DNA from: Phytoseiulus persimilis
Taxonomy: Eukaryota; Arthropoda; Arachnida; Mesostigmata; Phytoseiidae
Assembly: GCA_037576195.1 (NCBI GenBank)
Contig: CM075103.1
Span: forward strand, 11,656,001 to 11,720,000
Direction of reading: 5' to 3'
DNA length: 64,000 nucleotides
The position numbers and the translations under genes are program-made. Within the stretch, counting starts at the first letter, position 1. Each line of letters opens with the position of its first letter. Positions 1-10,900 of the stretch are shown here, piece after piece. The notes under the pieces are model-generated. The model was not told where the DNA came from, made no database searches, and saw nothing but the letters and a program-made list of their open reading frames with translations.

Positions 1-1480
1 AAACGAGCTGGACAAAACGGCTACCTTGGCGAACAAGCTCCACGACCCGCCATCATGAGTAGAGACGCGATATGGGCTTACATGTACTTGGGGATCGGGT
101 TCCTCGGTGTTCCCAAACGGTTCAGGGGTGCTGTTCTCCGCTACCGAATCCTGCTCTAGCTTTCCGGCTGCTCGTATACTCACTCACTGGTGAATTTTAT
201 TCTGTCCACTGTTGACTTCAATCGTTGGATCAGCTTAGAAATGTTACAGTTTATTCCGTTGATGTCCGGTTTTTCCTCAGACTTTCCACTCTTGAGCTTG
301 CGCAACGCTCTCTGCTTACCTCCTCTCGAGGATCTTCAGAATATTTCAGGGGCAAACTCCTTGAATCATTCTCTATAGTTACGGTGATCACAAAATTTCC
401 ACATGACTCGGGGCTCCAGGTCACTGTGCGAATGCAGAAAGATTTGTGATGCTCCTCCGGACGACTCCAAGAATCCGAATGTTATCAACGGCACACCCCG
501 ATGGACAGAGCTTCTTTCGGAAGCTCCCAATGATGTCCAAGCTTCAGCGTAATCCGGCAGACTTTGAAGCTCGACGGCAACAATCACAGTTAACTCAGGT
601 ATTTTGTTCCGGTGTCGGAATGGAACCCGTGTGGAATCCCCCATAATTATGATTCACGGCATTGTGAATAGTTGCACAAAGCTGAAGGTGGTCTCTGTTT
701 TCGAGGCGCCCTGACATGGATCCATCCGATTCCCCATAAAGCTCTTCCGTTTCGTGGAGAGTGGGTTCTGCGTCACCCGATCGCTTCTCGACCGATTGTT
801 GATTGGTATTTGGGCTATCTGAAGTTTTTCGGGGGGCGGCCGCGAATTCGACTAAATCGGGCGCTGCAGCCAAATCGATCGCGAATCGAACCATGGAGCG
901 CGAAACCTATTCAGAATTAGGTATTGCTCGTCTTGCTTCCGAATTCGAGACCAAAGGCTATGCAATCGCTATTGAACGTATCGCTGTTCTCGTACTCTCG
1001 AACGTATCGAAACTAGCTCTCAACCCAGCTTGCCTCCGGAACACTATTGCAAGGGATATAAGTCTCGTTGTGAGCTGCTAGGGACTCGAAATTCCCGCAG
1101 AAGATGTCGTCAAAGCTGAGTTCGATGTGGAACACGTGTTCGCTAGTTTCCAAGGACGTAGACAAACAAGATGAGCGAGCGCAGAAACGTCAGTCAGTAC
1201 ATAACTGCCCGGAGGGTTCGCTTTTCGTTTAGGCACTGCCCTTGAATCAGACGTCGCTGTCACGCTGCTTTGGCCCATTTTGTTCTGTGCGATGCTGCCA
1301 ATCACGTAACAGTGGGTTAATGATGATGTCATCGCTGATATCACACGTGTACGTTGGGATATTTTCGAACTTGGATTCTCAAAACTTTTGCATTTTCAGA
1401 GTTTCCATTGCATCGGGGCGCTTTTCATCCTGAGCAGGGGCAGGACCCAACCACTGAGTGAGTCAAGTGGAGTGGGGCGC
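1..1480. other. Gene-free flank, no recognised feature
   Basis: No open frame here has coding character that I can defend. Only short overlapping frames occur on both strands, without splice-linked structure. Nothing resembles the CAP family found just downstream. I see no RNA gene or obvious transposon. Confidence 0.5.
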
Positions 1481-1569
1481 TCATTGTGAGCCTCAGCGTG
1501 TTGGAAAACGACCGGAGTGAAATGCTCAATTCACTCGGAGTTCGCCTCTTTTCGCTCGAAGGAACAACG

Positions 1570-1770
1570 ATAACGTGTCCGAAATCCCAAAAGAGCTTCG
1601 TTGGGCTCTTGGTCGTCTCGGTCCTCGACCGCGTGTCTGGGGACAAAATTTGCACGCCCGTAGTGCAAGCCTCGTGCAGTCACGCATCGGCTCGTATCAA
1701 CACGAAGTGCAGCGACCTGAGCAGCCCGGGAAAAATGGAGTTCAAGAGCCTCTCGCTGAATGCTCACCGG
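1570..1770 (+). pseudogene. Possible degenerate CAP-domain fragment
   Basis: A plus-strand frame contains a WGQNL block followed some fifteen residues later by a QHEV block. This resembles the GQNL...W..E segment in the middle of CAP domains, including the intact gene at 4144-5185. The upstream half of a CAP domain cannot be read in the same frame, and the frame closes at about 1787. If real, it is a second decayed copy. The match is short and could be chance, so the call is weak. Confidence 0.22.
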
Positions 1771-1873
1771 TGAGACCTGCGCGATGATTGATGTCATAGG
1801 ATTGATGACTGCTCGTTGGCTCTGGTGCATATCTTGATGCAGGGTCTCAGCCGCTGAAACGAATCTCCGGTTT

Positions 1874-2240
1874 TCTAGAGAGAACTCCACCCTCGGCAAG
1901 TTCGGAGCCGACATGATCAAGATGGAGTGGAGTCGAGAGCTGGATGACAACGCCCTGAGATGGATCCAGAATTCGTGCAGGCCCAACGAGTTCCGTCACG
2001 ATGAGAAACGATGCCGAAAAACCACCTCGTTCGACTCTGACGGGATCTTTGGACAGGCTCGGGAGCAGTGCTTGGCGACATGAGCACTGCGGCGAAAAGC
2101 GCTCCCGATTCGTGGCACAGTGAGAAGACGGCCCGGACCGGTCCAGGAGTGTTTCTTGCTTTTGGGAGATCCAATGAGGTCGTCGGGCAGTCTACCCGAA
2201 TGATGTGGTCAAAGTCTTTCATGTTGGAATGCCCTTGTGT
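1874..2240 (+). pseudogene. CAP-domain pseudogene (frameshifted relative of the 4144-5185 gene)
   Basis: The segment starts after an acceptor-like cttttctag-type site. It first reads in a frame matching exon 2 of the intact CAP gene: the block GADMIKMEWSRELDDNALRW parallels the GANMLEMQWNSELEDNALRW block there. The frame then hits a stop at about 2081. The similarity resumes in another frame, where a DSWHSEK block corresponds to QSWHAEK and a STRMMWSKSF block to the HYTQMIW CAP signature. Most of the loop between the two blocks is missing. The histidine of the signature is also absent, as is the C-terminal CNY..GGN motif. One frameshift plus a deletion therefore separate the halves, and no complete first exon is seen upstream. 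I read this as a dead tandem relative, although an unusual splice cannot be excluded. Confidence 0.6.
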
Positions 2241-2249
2241 GAGAGTGTT

Positions 2250-4143
2250 TGTGATGTTTGTAAAAGTATTCGCAATCGCTTCGGATCCACATCTTGTCCG
2301 TGAAATGATTTTTTTCTACTTCCGCGATACACAGGGAGAATCGGGTCGGTTATAGGAAAAATCCTTGTCTGAGGCCCAGTTTCACATTCAACTTTTTCGA
2401 TTCAATTTCTCAGAATCTACTCTGGGCTCATCCCAAGAGCGTTGCGTTCTTTCCTCCTCCATTCTTCGGTTGAGCCTCGTCACCATATTCTTCATGAAGA
2501 TTTTATACAGTACAAAGGAGACCGGGATTGGCCGATGAGAGCTCATGTCGCCACTTGATGACTTGGGTTTTTCGACATTCGAAATCCTCTGAACTCGCTA
2601 GTCAGCCGGGATGTTTCCTCACCGTTGGATACGTTTTCGAACACCGGACTGGTCCATCAAGCTCGTTCAGCACTGCTGCGGGTATTCCGACTCCTCCTGT
2701 GGCAGTTCTCGCTGATATCTTTCCAAGGGTCGCTCCGACTCCAAGTTCATTTGCTGCAGTGGAAATCCGCGTGTCATTTTTGGCCTCTGCATGCCAATCA
2801 CCATCAAATCATGCCAATCGATTCCGTTCTTATTCTCCCTCTTGCCCTCTCCGTCTGTTATGATCGTTCTTTTTCGGATCGCTCTGTCTGTTTCTAAGAC
2901 GTCGCTCCAGAAGCGCGTCGCCCTTCCGGGCATACACCTTGAGTCGGAGTGTATCGCACGCTCCGATAGAGTCAACAACCTCTACTCCTGGCGTCTTCCC
3001 AGAAAGCAAGACTTGTACTAACCTCTATCCATGAATAAAGAGATCTGAAACTGGAACTGAACCGCGGTGAGCAATTCTTGGCACTCGAAGAGGAACCGAT
3101 ATTGGTAACTCCGGGGTCAGAGCCGACTTCCCTGGCTTCTCTCCCTTGACCGATGCAATCTAGACGGGTCGATCACCAGCTTCCTGTAAAAGCGCGTGAA
3201 TAATTGCAGCACTTCGAGCCAACCATTGACTCTTCGTCCGCAGTTTCCGTCCGAATACCTTCTCGGCCGACATTCTGGGACGTGAGAACCGACAGTGTAC
3301 GCAGGCTCCTGCGTACCGAGGAGTTCCTTCTTTTCCGAGACGAGTTACTGACTCCTTGATTCGTCCGATCGCTTTCCAGCTTATTTCGCCACAAATATGG
3401 GCCGAGCTCGGCTGCGCTTCCTGCTGGCGGGCACGGAACTCTGCGCGCCACTCGACAGGATGGAGTTCTCCTTTGCATACCTCTGCGACGATTGTCGCGG
3501 GACGGAAACACATTCGACCCTCCAGCGCTCTCTCTGACTTTCGACCCACCGACATCCAATCCGCCTCTCATATCTCCAAGGGCTAAACAATGAGCTCGAG
3601 CTGGGAAGGCGCCAAATTTATGCCTGCCTGCTGAGACAGGCGAATCGAGGATACTTCCCGCCGGCCATGGGAAGTAGCCCCAGTCTCACGGTGAGCTCAA
3701 CGCCCGTTATACTTACCATCATCTTCCATCAACGTTTTAACAATGCTTCAAAGTACAGAAACCAGTGATGACCTTCAATTCCATCGTGAGTTCTCATCCC
3801 GGGATTCTGTTCAACTTTCGGGAGTGAGTCATTCGCATTGCGAGAGTGGAGGGAGAAGGGGAGGAGACGTTCCAGCTGAGATGCACAACGTCAACTAGGC
3901 TAGAAGTCTGTTGATCTCTAGCTTCATGACGGTTGTTGAGCGATCGCCGGGAATTCTGACTTCTTACTCGACAATAACTGTCGCTAAACCCTCAGATGGA
4001 GTCCAGTCAGCTGTATTCGTAGAACTCAAGATGCGGCTATCAAAGGGAGAGCGAATAGAGACGGACCAGCTTGCTGTGTAAAGTCAGGATTTAAGACGCT
4101 TCCGCTGTTGCGAAGCCGCTGGAGTTTAGTACCCAGTTGGACC
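2250..4143. other. Intergenic stretch upstream of the CAP gene
   Basis: No defensible gene. Overlapping minus-strand frames at 3160-3590 are open on all three frames at once, which points to composition rather than coding. The last 100 bases before the CAP start hold a weak TATA-like gatttaag near 4088, without a clear initiator at the expected spacing. Confidence 0.45.
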
Positions 4144-5185
4144 ATGAGTGCGATAGATTGCTTCGCCCTCCTGCTTGCCTCGCTTGCAGTCTCGCGCGCT
4201 CAACAATTCTGCACTGAGCCCGTGAAGAAATCTTGTAACGCAGCGGTGGGAGCTTCTGCGTGCATAATAGGGCAATGCTCGAGCCAAACGAGTGAGGGGG
4301 ACGCTGAATTCGAGAGGACCATGACGGAGGGACACAACGAAGTGAGGTCAGTTTCTTGTTGATGAACGGGAAAACCGAAAGCCGTAATATCCCGCTCGCT
4401 CTACCCGATGTTTCCTCTCAGCTCCCGCCGCTGGACTCCGAGATGGAAACCGCCACAGTTTCGTGTTTATCCTCTTTATTCTTGATTTCTGTTCGGGCGC
4501 GTCGGGGGCGGGTCTTCGATTTACCAAGACAGTGGCGGACTAGATTCGTCTTTTTGTTTTTGAACTCGAAACCGTATCTTGTTTAGCTCTGACCGTCCGA
4601 TTCTCGCCTTGCAGAGCCGAGTCTTGCTTCGGAGTTTACGGCGCCAACATGCTCGAAATGCAATGGAACTCCGAGCTCGAAGACAACGCTCTGAGATGGC
4701 TCCAGAATCTGTGCGAAGAAGACGGTTTCTCCCATGATGATTATTCCTGTAGACAAACGCCGTCCTTCGACGCCGTGGGTCAGAACTTGTGGTGGAGTAC
4801 GGAGGAGTATTCGAGCATCTCCGAGGCCGGGGGAGGAGCGATCCAGTCCTGGCACGCGGAGAAAAACCTCACGAAAACTGTTGGCGAGCTTATCCCATAC
4901 GCTTTCAACGAAGCGACTGCTCATTACACTCAAATGATCTGGGCTGACTCGTACGTCCTAGGTTGCGCATACTTGATGAAGCCGCAAACATCGTCCAGGA
5001 ACATGACATGGGTGGCGTGTAACTACGCTAAAGGGGGGAATGTCGTTGGGGAAGGGACGTTCCAAGCTAGTGACACTTTAGGCAGTAACTGCACATCGGG
5101 ATCGAGCACAGCATCATCGGGACTCTGCGCTGTCTGTGACATCGATGAAGTAAACGCCGTCATCGGTCTGAAGCCCACGCCGTAG
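4144..5185 (+). CDS. Secreted CAP-domain (CRISP/antigen 5/PR-1) protein
   Basis: Two coding exons, 4144-4346 and 4615-5185, joined by an intron with donor gtcagt and acceptor ccttgcag; the product is 257 residues. The start is the first ATG of the frame and opens a hydrophobic signal peptide (about residues 1-19), so the protein is predicted to be secreted. A cysteine-rich stretch follows, then a CAP domain with HNEVR, WNSELEDNALRW, GQNLWW, the CAP1 signature HYTQMIW and the CAP2-like CNYAKGGN. His and Glu residues of the CAP cavity are present. The C-terminus adds a short cysteine-containing tail, without a full CRISP domain. CAP proteins are common secreted proteins of arthropod tissues, saliva and venom, and the biochemical role here cannot be told from sequence. 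The decayed relative at 1874-2240 shows that this locus once held a small tandem family. Confidence 0.9.
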
Positions 5186-6690
5186 CTGGCGAGAGACAAA
5201 TCGGGGGTGGTAGAATGCGAAGGGAGCCATTCTCCAAGATGCCCATTCGCGGTTCGCAGAAACTCTCGAAGGGTATTGCAACCAACATCGCTGCAACCTT
5301 TGTGGAGATCGATCGATTTGAGAAAATCAGTGTACTTCGCAATGAATGGCCTTCGAATCCCGAGTCGCAATCCAAACTGTACATTGTTAGACATCGACAT
5401 GGCTGGAACGGGAGCTTCCACGACACATAACAAATAATTCTGACGTATGAATGGACGAATCCACAGCAGTGCTCGCTTCCATATTTTCTCGGTTGTCTAA
5501 CAGCGAGATGCAAACGGGGAGGGCTGCGGAGCCCTTTCTCGGGGGGCGACGGTCTAGGAAGAATATTGAGAGAGAGTTATCAATCCTTGTCACGGCTTCA
5601 GGCCAGTGTATTTTCGCACGGAGAGCAATGGTTTCTGAGCTTCTACGAGGGCTAGGGAAGCCTGATGACTGCTTTCCACGATCTATACGAGGGGAGTCCG
5701 AATTCGATTCCATAAATATCGATAGATTCGGCTCAGCGATCGTAACGTGAAGGGGGAAATGCGAGCGATTGATGCCAGGGACTTTCCGATCGAGCAAACA
5801 ACGATCAAGATTCGTTGCTCAAGAGGGATGAAGGCTTCCGTAGACTTCTTCCAGAGAGCTTCTCCGAGGTTGAGCATTCAACTTCGATTGCCTCGCGCGT
5901 GATCGGCAGGGGACCGGTCGAGCCGCCGAATCCGCGACCCATTACGGTCACGCGTTCCATGCTCATTATACCCGCCAAATTTTCCCGTACACATCTTTTG
6001 GGAAAGTTGAAAAAGGCTAAACAGGCGATGATGGTAATCCTCATTATAGATCTCCATGGGCCGGGGGTACAACCGAAATTTCTTTTACGACGGCATGGCT
6101 CTTGCGCGCTTTGTGCTCAATAGCTCCTGAGGAGCCTTGAGTTTCGCCGCCACGTCGGAGGAACTGGTGCCTGTGTTGCACGGCGCTCTCCGTAACTTCC
6201 AGCCCTGGAGTTTTTGAGCATACGGGGGTGGAAAATTATCGGAAAAAATGAAAATTGGACCCAGAATAGTCAGTCTATGGACGTCGAATCCTTCTCCATC
6301 GGAAAATCAGGATGAGAGTTTGGTGCTCGGCTCACATATTTCTGTGAGAAACTGCTTTCAATAAACTTAATTTCCGCTACGATATATCGTCACCAAGACA
6401 TTTTCGGCGAATCGCGAATTTTTTTCCCTCTCCACAAAAATTTGCCTGTGCCCTCAAAACTGTCTTTTCTTATACGTCTTTCGACCCCATCGAACTTGAC
6501 ATGGGCTCCTTGGAATATGAATCAACGTCGTCGCGAACTGAACCTTAGCAATGAAAAGATGGATTCGCTACCGTCGGTGGGCCTCGTATTTATTCATTTT
6601 ACATGTAATTGTATGTAAGTCTCATTTCTACGACGTTGTTGCTGACGTCTGGATCGAGGCGCGATTTCACGAACGAATCGACGCAGAGGG
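5186..6690. other. Intergenic stretch after the CAP gene
   Basis: Open frames on both strands are short and mutually overlapping, with no splice signals linking them. I see no polyadenylation signal close to the CAP stop, no repeats and no RNA gene. Confidence 0.45.
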
Positions 6691-6702
6691 CCATCAGCGA
6701 GG

Positions 6703-6740
6703 TATAAATAGCCGTCAGACTTCGCGTCGGAGCGATCAGT
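6703..6740 (+). promoter_or_regulatory. Core promoter: TATAAATA plus TCAGT initiator
   Basis: TATAAATA lies at 6703-6710 and an arthropod-type TCAGT initiator at 6736-6740. The initiator A is 35 bases from the first T of the TATA box, slightly longer than the usual 30-31. The pair fits a plus-strand start of transcription. The first coding-like ORF downstream is 7087-7323. Confidence 0.45.
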
Positions 6741-7086
6741 GAATCGGTCCACCGATAATCGATGGGGAATGCGGGAAGGGAAGAGATTTGGAATACGAAA
6801 CTCAGGCGGGGAGTTTGTCACCTCGCAGGCGTCAGTTGAAGGAATTTATCTTATGTATTTTTCATTCCCTCATCATTACATCAATCTATCAGGGATTCGA
6901 TCAGTCTGTCTATCTCTCAATATACATATCCGGCCTGAGCGGCGCTAGATACAAAAGTTTCCAGAGGCATTTCGAGCGCGGCAGCTAGGGATCGCGCCAC
7001 AAGCTAGGCAGCGGACCATCTTCGTCGCGGTCGCCGTGACCGCCGCGAAACGCAGGAGGAGCAATCGAAGTCGAGGAAAGTCAGAT

Positions 7087-7323
7087 ATGAAAAGACGCGG
7101 AAACCATTGTATGTACACGGGAAACAAAGTGAGTTTTCTGCGAGACTTTTCAGGTTCCACATACTGTGATAGGAATTCAGGTCGTTCAACTGATGAAGAA
7201 CTTGTGGGAGCCTGCGCGGCTCCTGATTTCTCTCCCTCGAACGCCATTCTCTCCAATGGCAGCTCCGAGAGCCATCTGTCTAATCTCAAAAAAATGCTGA
7301 ACAAAGTTGGCAAAGCAGTCTGA
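7087..7323 (+). CDS. Hypothetical short protein downstream of the TATA promoter
   Basis: A 78-codon plus-strand frame from ATG to TGA, about 350 bases after the TATA/TCAGT pair. The second half (from about 7154) has the more gene-like codon choice and ends in a short lysine-rich helix-prone tail (NLKKMLNKVGKAV). A ttttcag acceptor-like site lies at about 7148-7154, so the coding part may instead be a terminal exon whose first exon I could not find. I recognise no family. It could equally be a chance ORF in a noncoding transcript. Confidence 0.28.
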   Translation: MKRRGNHCMYTGNKVSFLRDFSGSTYCDRNSGRSTDEELVGACAAPDFSPSNAILSNGSSESHLSNLKKMLNKVGKAV

Positions 7324-7329
7324 AGCCTT

Positions 7330-7918
7330 CTAGACCCACAATGTTTGATTCTCTACTCCTGTCGAGACATTCGAAGCTCTAGCGATGAGGATAGTCTTCA
7401 AAAAAATATTGGAGATCCAAAATAGTCTTCATCCATCCATCAATGCCTCCTGATTCCTCATTCATTCATATATCCATCAGGCTGGCTATCAGGCAGTCAC
7501 ACAATCATTCTTCCGCATAAGTCTTCGTTTGCTCGCAGTTTCACCTCATGATCGTTCTTGATCTCTCTCTCTGGCGTGATGTGATCCACGTTCCGAACCC
7601 TATACAGATTCTTCCTGTTCTGTCGGCATCTCAGGCGATCAGGCTACGCGAATGTGCTCTACCAAGGAGTTGGATCGAGGGCTTCATCTCGACGTCGTGG
7701 AAGAAAAGGAAAGACTGGCCCGGAGTTCGGGGGCGGGTAGCCTAGGATCGAGGAGCGGGATACTGGATTTTCGCTGCTGACGACGGTCTGGATATTTCAT
7801 GAACCGATCAGTGGTTGTGTCCGTCGTTTAGCCTAAAAGGCCTGATAATTCAGTGGTGGGATGCAAATGTTTTTTCTCAGCATGCGAATCGACTCGAGGG
7901 GCCCGGCTGCAACTTGGA
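7330..7918. other. Neurabin 3' flank
   Basis: This is the 3' side of the minus-strand neurabin gene. The part next to 7919 should be its 3' UTR, but I see no canonical AATAAA on the minus strand close to the stop. No other gene is recognisable. Confidence 0.4.
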
Positions 7919-10900
7919 TTAGCGCTTGGCTTCCATCTCTTTACGGTAGGCCTTTCTCTCGCGGTCAACTTCTCTTCTGAGTTCCTTGATCTTTTTCTTA
8001 AGGAGAGCACGTTCGCCACTGTCGCGGATGCCTATCTCCTTCAGCCTGTCATTGCTCAATTCCAACAGCTGATCGCCCGTGATTCCTCGCGAGCTGAATG
8101 CCTGTGGAAACGAAAAAAAAAACAATGACGCGTTGGAGACGGAAACCTCTGCACCCGAGGAGAACCACTCGTAACCACAGGGAATAAGCCCAACTCCTTG
8201 GTGACCTACCGGCACATGATTCTGCATGCCCACAGCCACCAGCCATTGCATCACTTGATTCGGACTCCAGGCGACAACACCTCTTTGGTAGGCGTCGAGC
8301 CGAGATCCTGAATTCACTTTGTGCAGTAGAGATCCCATGTCGAAGCAGCCCACCCCGGGTCCCGGGGACATGGGTCGCATGCCGCCGTTATGCAGACTCG
8401 CGGAGCTCACTTGGTGGTGGCCGTTTCTTTGAAGAGAAGATGTATTCATGCGCGCGGAGAGCAACTGGACACCTGCGGGATTGCGGCTGTTAATATAATC
8501 CATCTTCAGGGGGGAATCTCCGCCAGACGCGAGATCGCGGTGAGGGAGCGACAGGGAGTGGATCTCAAGGGAGTGAGATGCGAAATATTTGATCGCAGTC
8601 GACGGGCGGCAGGGCTGCGGGGAGAGTATTCGCGCCGGAGCGCTTTGATGGTTGAAGTTCGAACTAACGAACCACTCTGACGGATCGAGGGGACATAAAC
8701 AGCTCGACGACGGAGACGAAGCTCGGGTGGAGACGAGACAAAACAACAAATCAAGTGCAGCGTACCTCCAGTGGACACTGGAGCGGGGAACGGAAGACCC
8801 TGAGAGTTTGGGTGGTGTTGGTGGTGTTGTTGTTGTTGTTGCAGATGAAGGTTTGGTGAAACTGACGAATTGTTGAAACTCGAGACGTTGTTTGACAAAA
8901 CAGGGAAGGGAGCACCTTTTTGTGAATCGGGTGAGGACAAACAGTCACTAGACACCGACAGTGACTCCGTCGACAAATCGAGGCTGTCACAAGAAACGGA
9001 ATTGCTTTCCACAGAACCTGCAACACACACAAGCAGTGCTCAGCATAACCTAGACACGTTCACATACGCTATCACGTGACCGACGACCGGATGGAAACGA
9101 GTGCGATCCGACGGAAAGTGGTGGCCAGTGCAAGCCGCGGTCGGCCAACGTCGTGCAGTGAACACAAAGTTATTCTAATCGGTACATAATCAGGTGGAGA
9201 ACGAAGCGGGGCTCGAATCTGCGGGGCGGGTGCTGCGTTCGAAGGGGGATGCCTAGTCTGGTAAAAGAATCCTTACCTGACCCGCTAACAGTGTTGAGTA
9301 TGTTACTCTGAAGAATGAGCTTGGAATAAGAACAAACGACACAATCGATTAGAATCACACGCTTGCCCAAGTTCATTCGGATTCCCTTCCCTCCGCAGCT
9401 CAGAAGTGGGCGCGGACGGAACCGGCGAGAAACCCCACCTCGGTTAGGCCGACGACTTATTGTTAGTTAGCCCGTGCCGGAAGTTCGAAGAATTCTCACG
9501 GATGTCGAGACATCCGGATATTCCATGTCTTCCTCGATGGGAATCACGGAGAGGGCTCGATGTTATAGTTAGTCAGAGAGGGAGAGAAGTCGAGTGGCTC
9601 GTATCGAGACGCATGACCACAGCGGCTGAGATCGCCGAACGCCGCGCTCAAACATCCGTTCCCAGGTGTCGGCTCGCGGGGAAACTCACCGGTAGACGAA
9701 TTGATTATGTGAGATTCCTCAGTGGACAGAGTTTTCTTCAAATGTTTTGGGGGCTGTCGGATACCACGACCTTTGCAAAGTTCTGCCTTTGCACGGGCCG
9801 CGCTCGAATCTAGAAACTCCGTAGCTGGGATCATATCACTCAGAAGAATCACCGCTGGAAAGCGAGAACGGATGGAATCAGAAACCGCTGGACAGGGAGC
9901 ACGAGAGAAGCCATGGGGGACGTCTTCGAAAAATGTTCAGATCACCATCTGTCACCTAACTCACACTCATCAAGGCTTTTGGCTCTGCTCTGCCTGGGCT
10001 TCGGGACACCGAGGGCCGTTCCCTCGGATTTTTGACTGTTTTCGAGCAGGTTCTCCAGTTGGATAACTCTTTCTTTAAGACTCTTCACAATCTGGTTGTA
10101 ATGCTGATCTTTCTCGAGGTCTATCTTCGTGTGATCTTCGTGGCGCTCCGATAGACCCTTCTTCAGGCGTTGGTATTTCGCCTCACTCTGGTCCAGTTGA
10201 TCCTGCAAAAGCCGCCAATCGTACGTTCGAACGCTCAGCACCTGGACATGACACCCCGCGCGATCGCTGTCCAACAATTTCGATTGGCATCCAGGAGAGC
10301 TCGTGGGAAAACATTTTTGTTGTCGTCAAGAGCCGAGGAGGCCCAAGAGACTAACCTTGAGCAGTTCGTTTTCCGCGCTCCACCTGTCGTTGGCCTCCTC
10401 CAGGTTCCGCTGGGCCTCCTCTAACCGGCGTTGGGTGATGTGCAATTGTTGACCCAAGCGTGTCCTCTCTTCTTCTGAAGCGTCGTACTTATCCTTGAGC
10501 GCTCGGAGCTGCGATTCGACCACTGCGTAGCGGTACTGCAGCTCTTTGTAGCGCATGGATAGTTGACTATGGCCGCCCTCGTTGTCCTCGGTACCACTAC
10601 CATCCTCGCCGTGAGGATCGTGTGTAGCGTCTGAAGGGTGCAAAGAAGAGCAGAGTTATTTGGTGAGATGTTACGATGCACGTCCATGCGATGGAGAAAA
10701 TCTCATTGCCGGTGTCCAAGAAGAATTATAATGCTTTGCCGGATGGAGTCATAACTCCATCATTTGAGCTGAGTCTATCCCTGCGATATTAGAACCGAGG
10801 AGCGCGGCTCAATTCCCCTTCAACGGTGTCTTTAACAAGGTTTCTGGCGGTATCGCGGTTTTTTTTGCTAGCATGTCGTTGTTTTGTCTGGTGCATCGAT

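Noticed and set aside
9170-9376. Minus-strand ORF around 9285-9330 with good acceptor and donor, looking like an extra neurabin exon
   Set aside because: Exons at 9690-9854 and 8766-9017 join directly in phase. The only acceptor available for this segment starts in phase 0, while a two-base start would be required.
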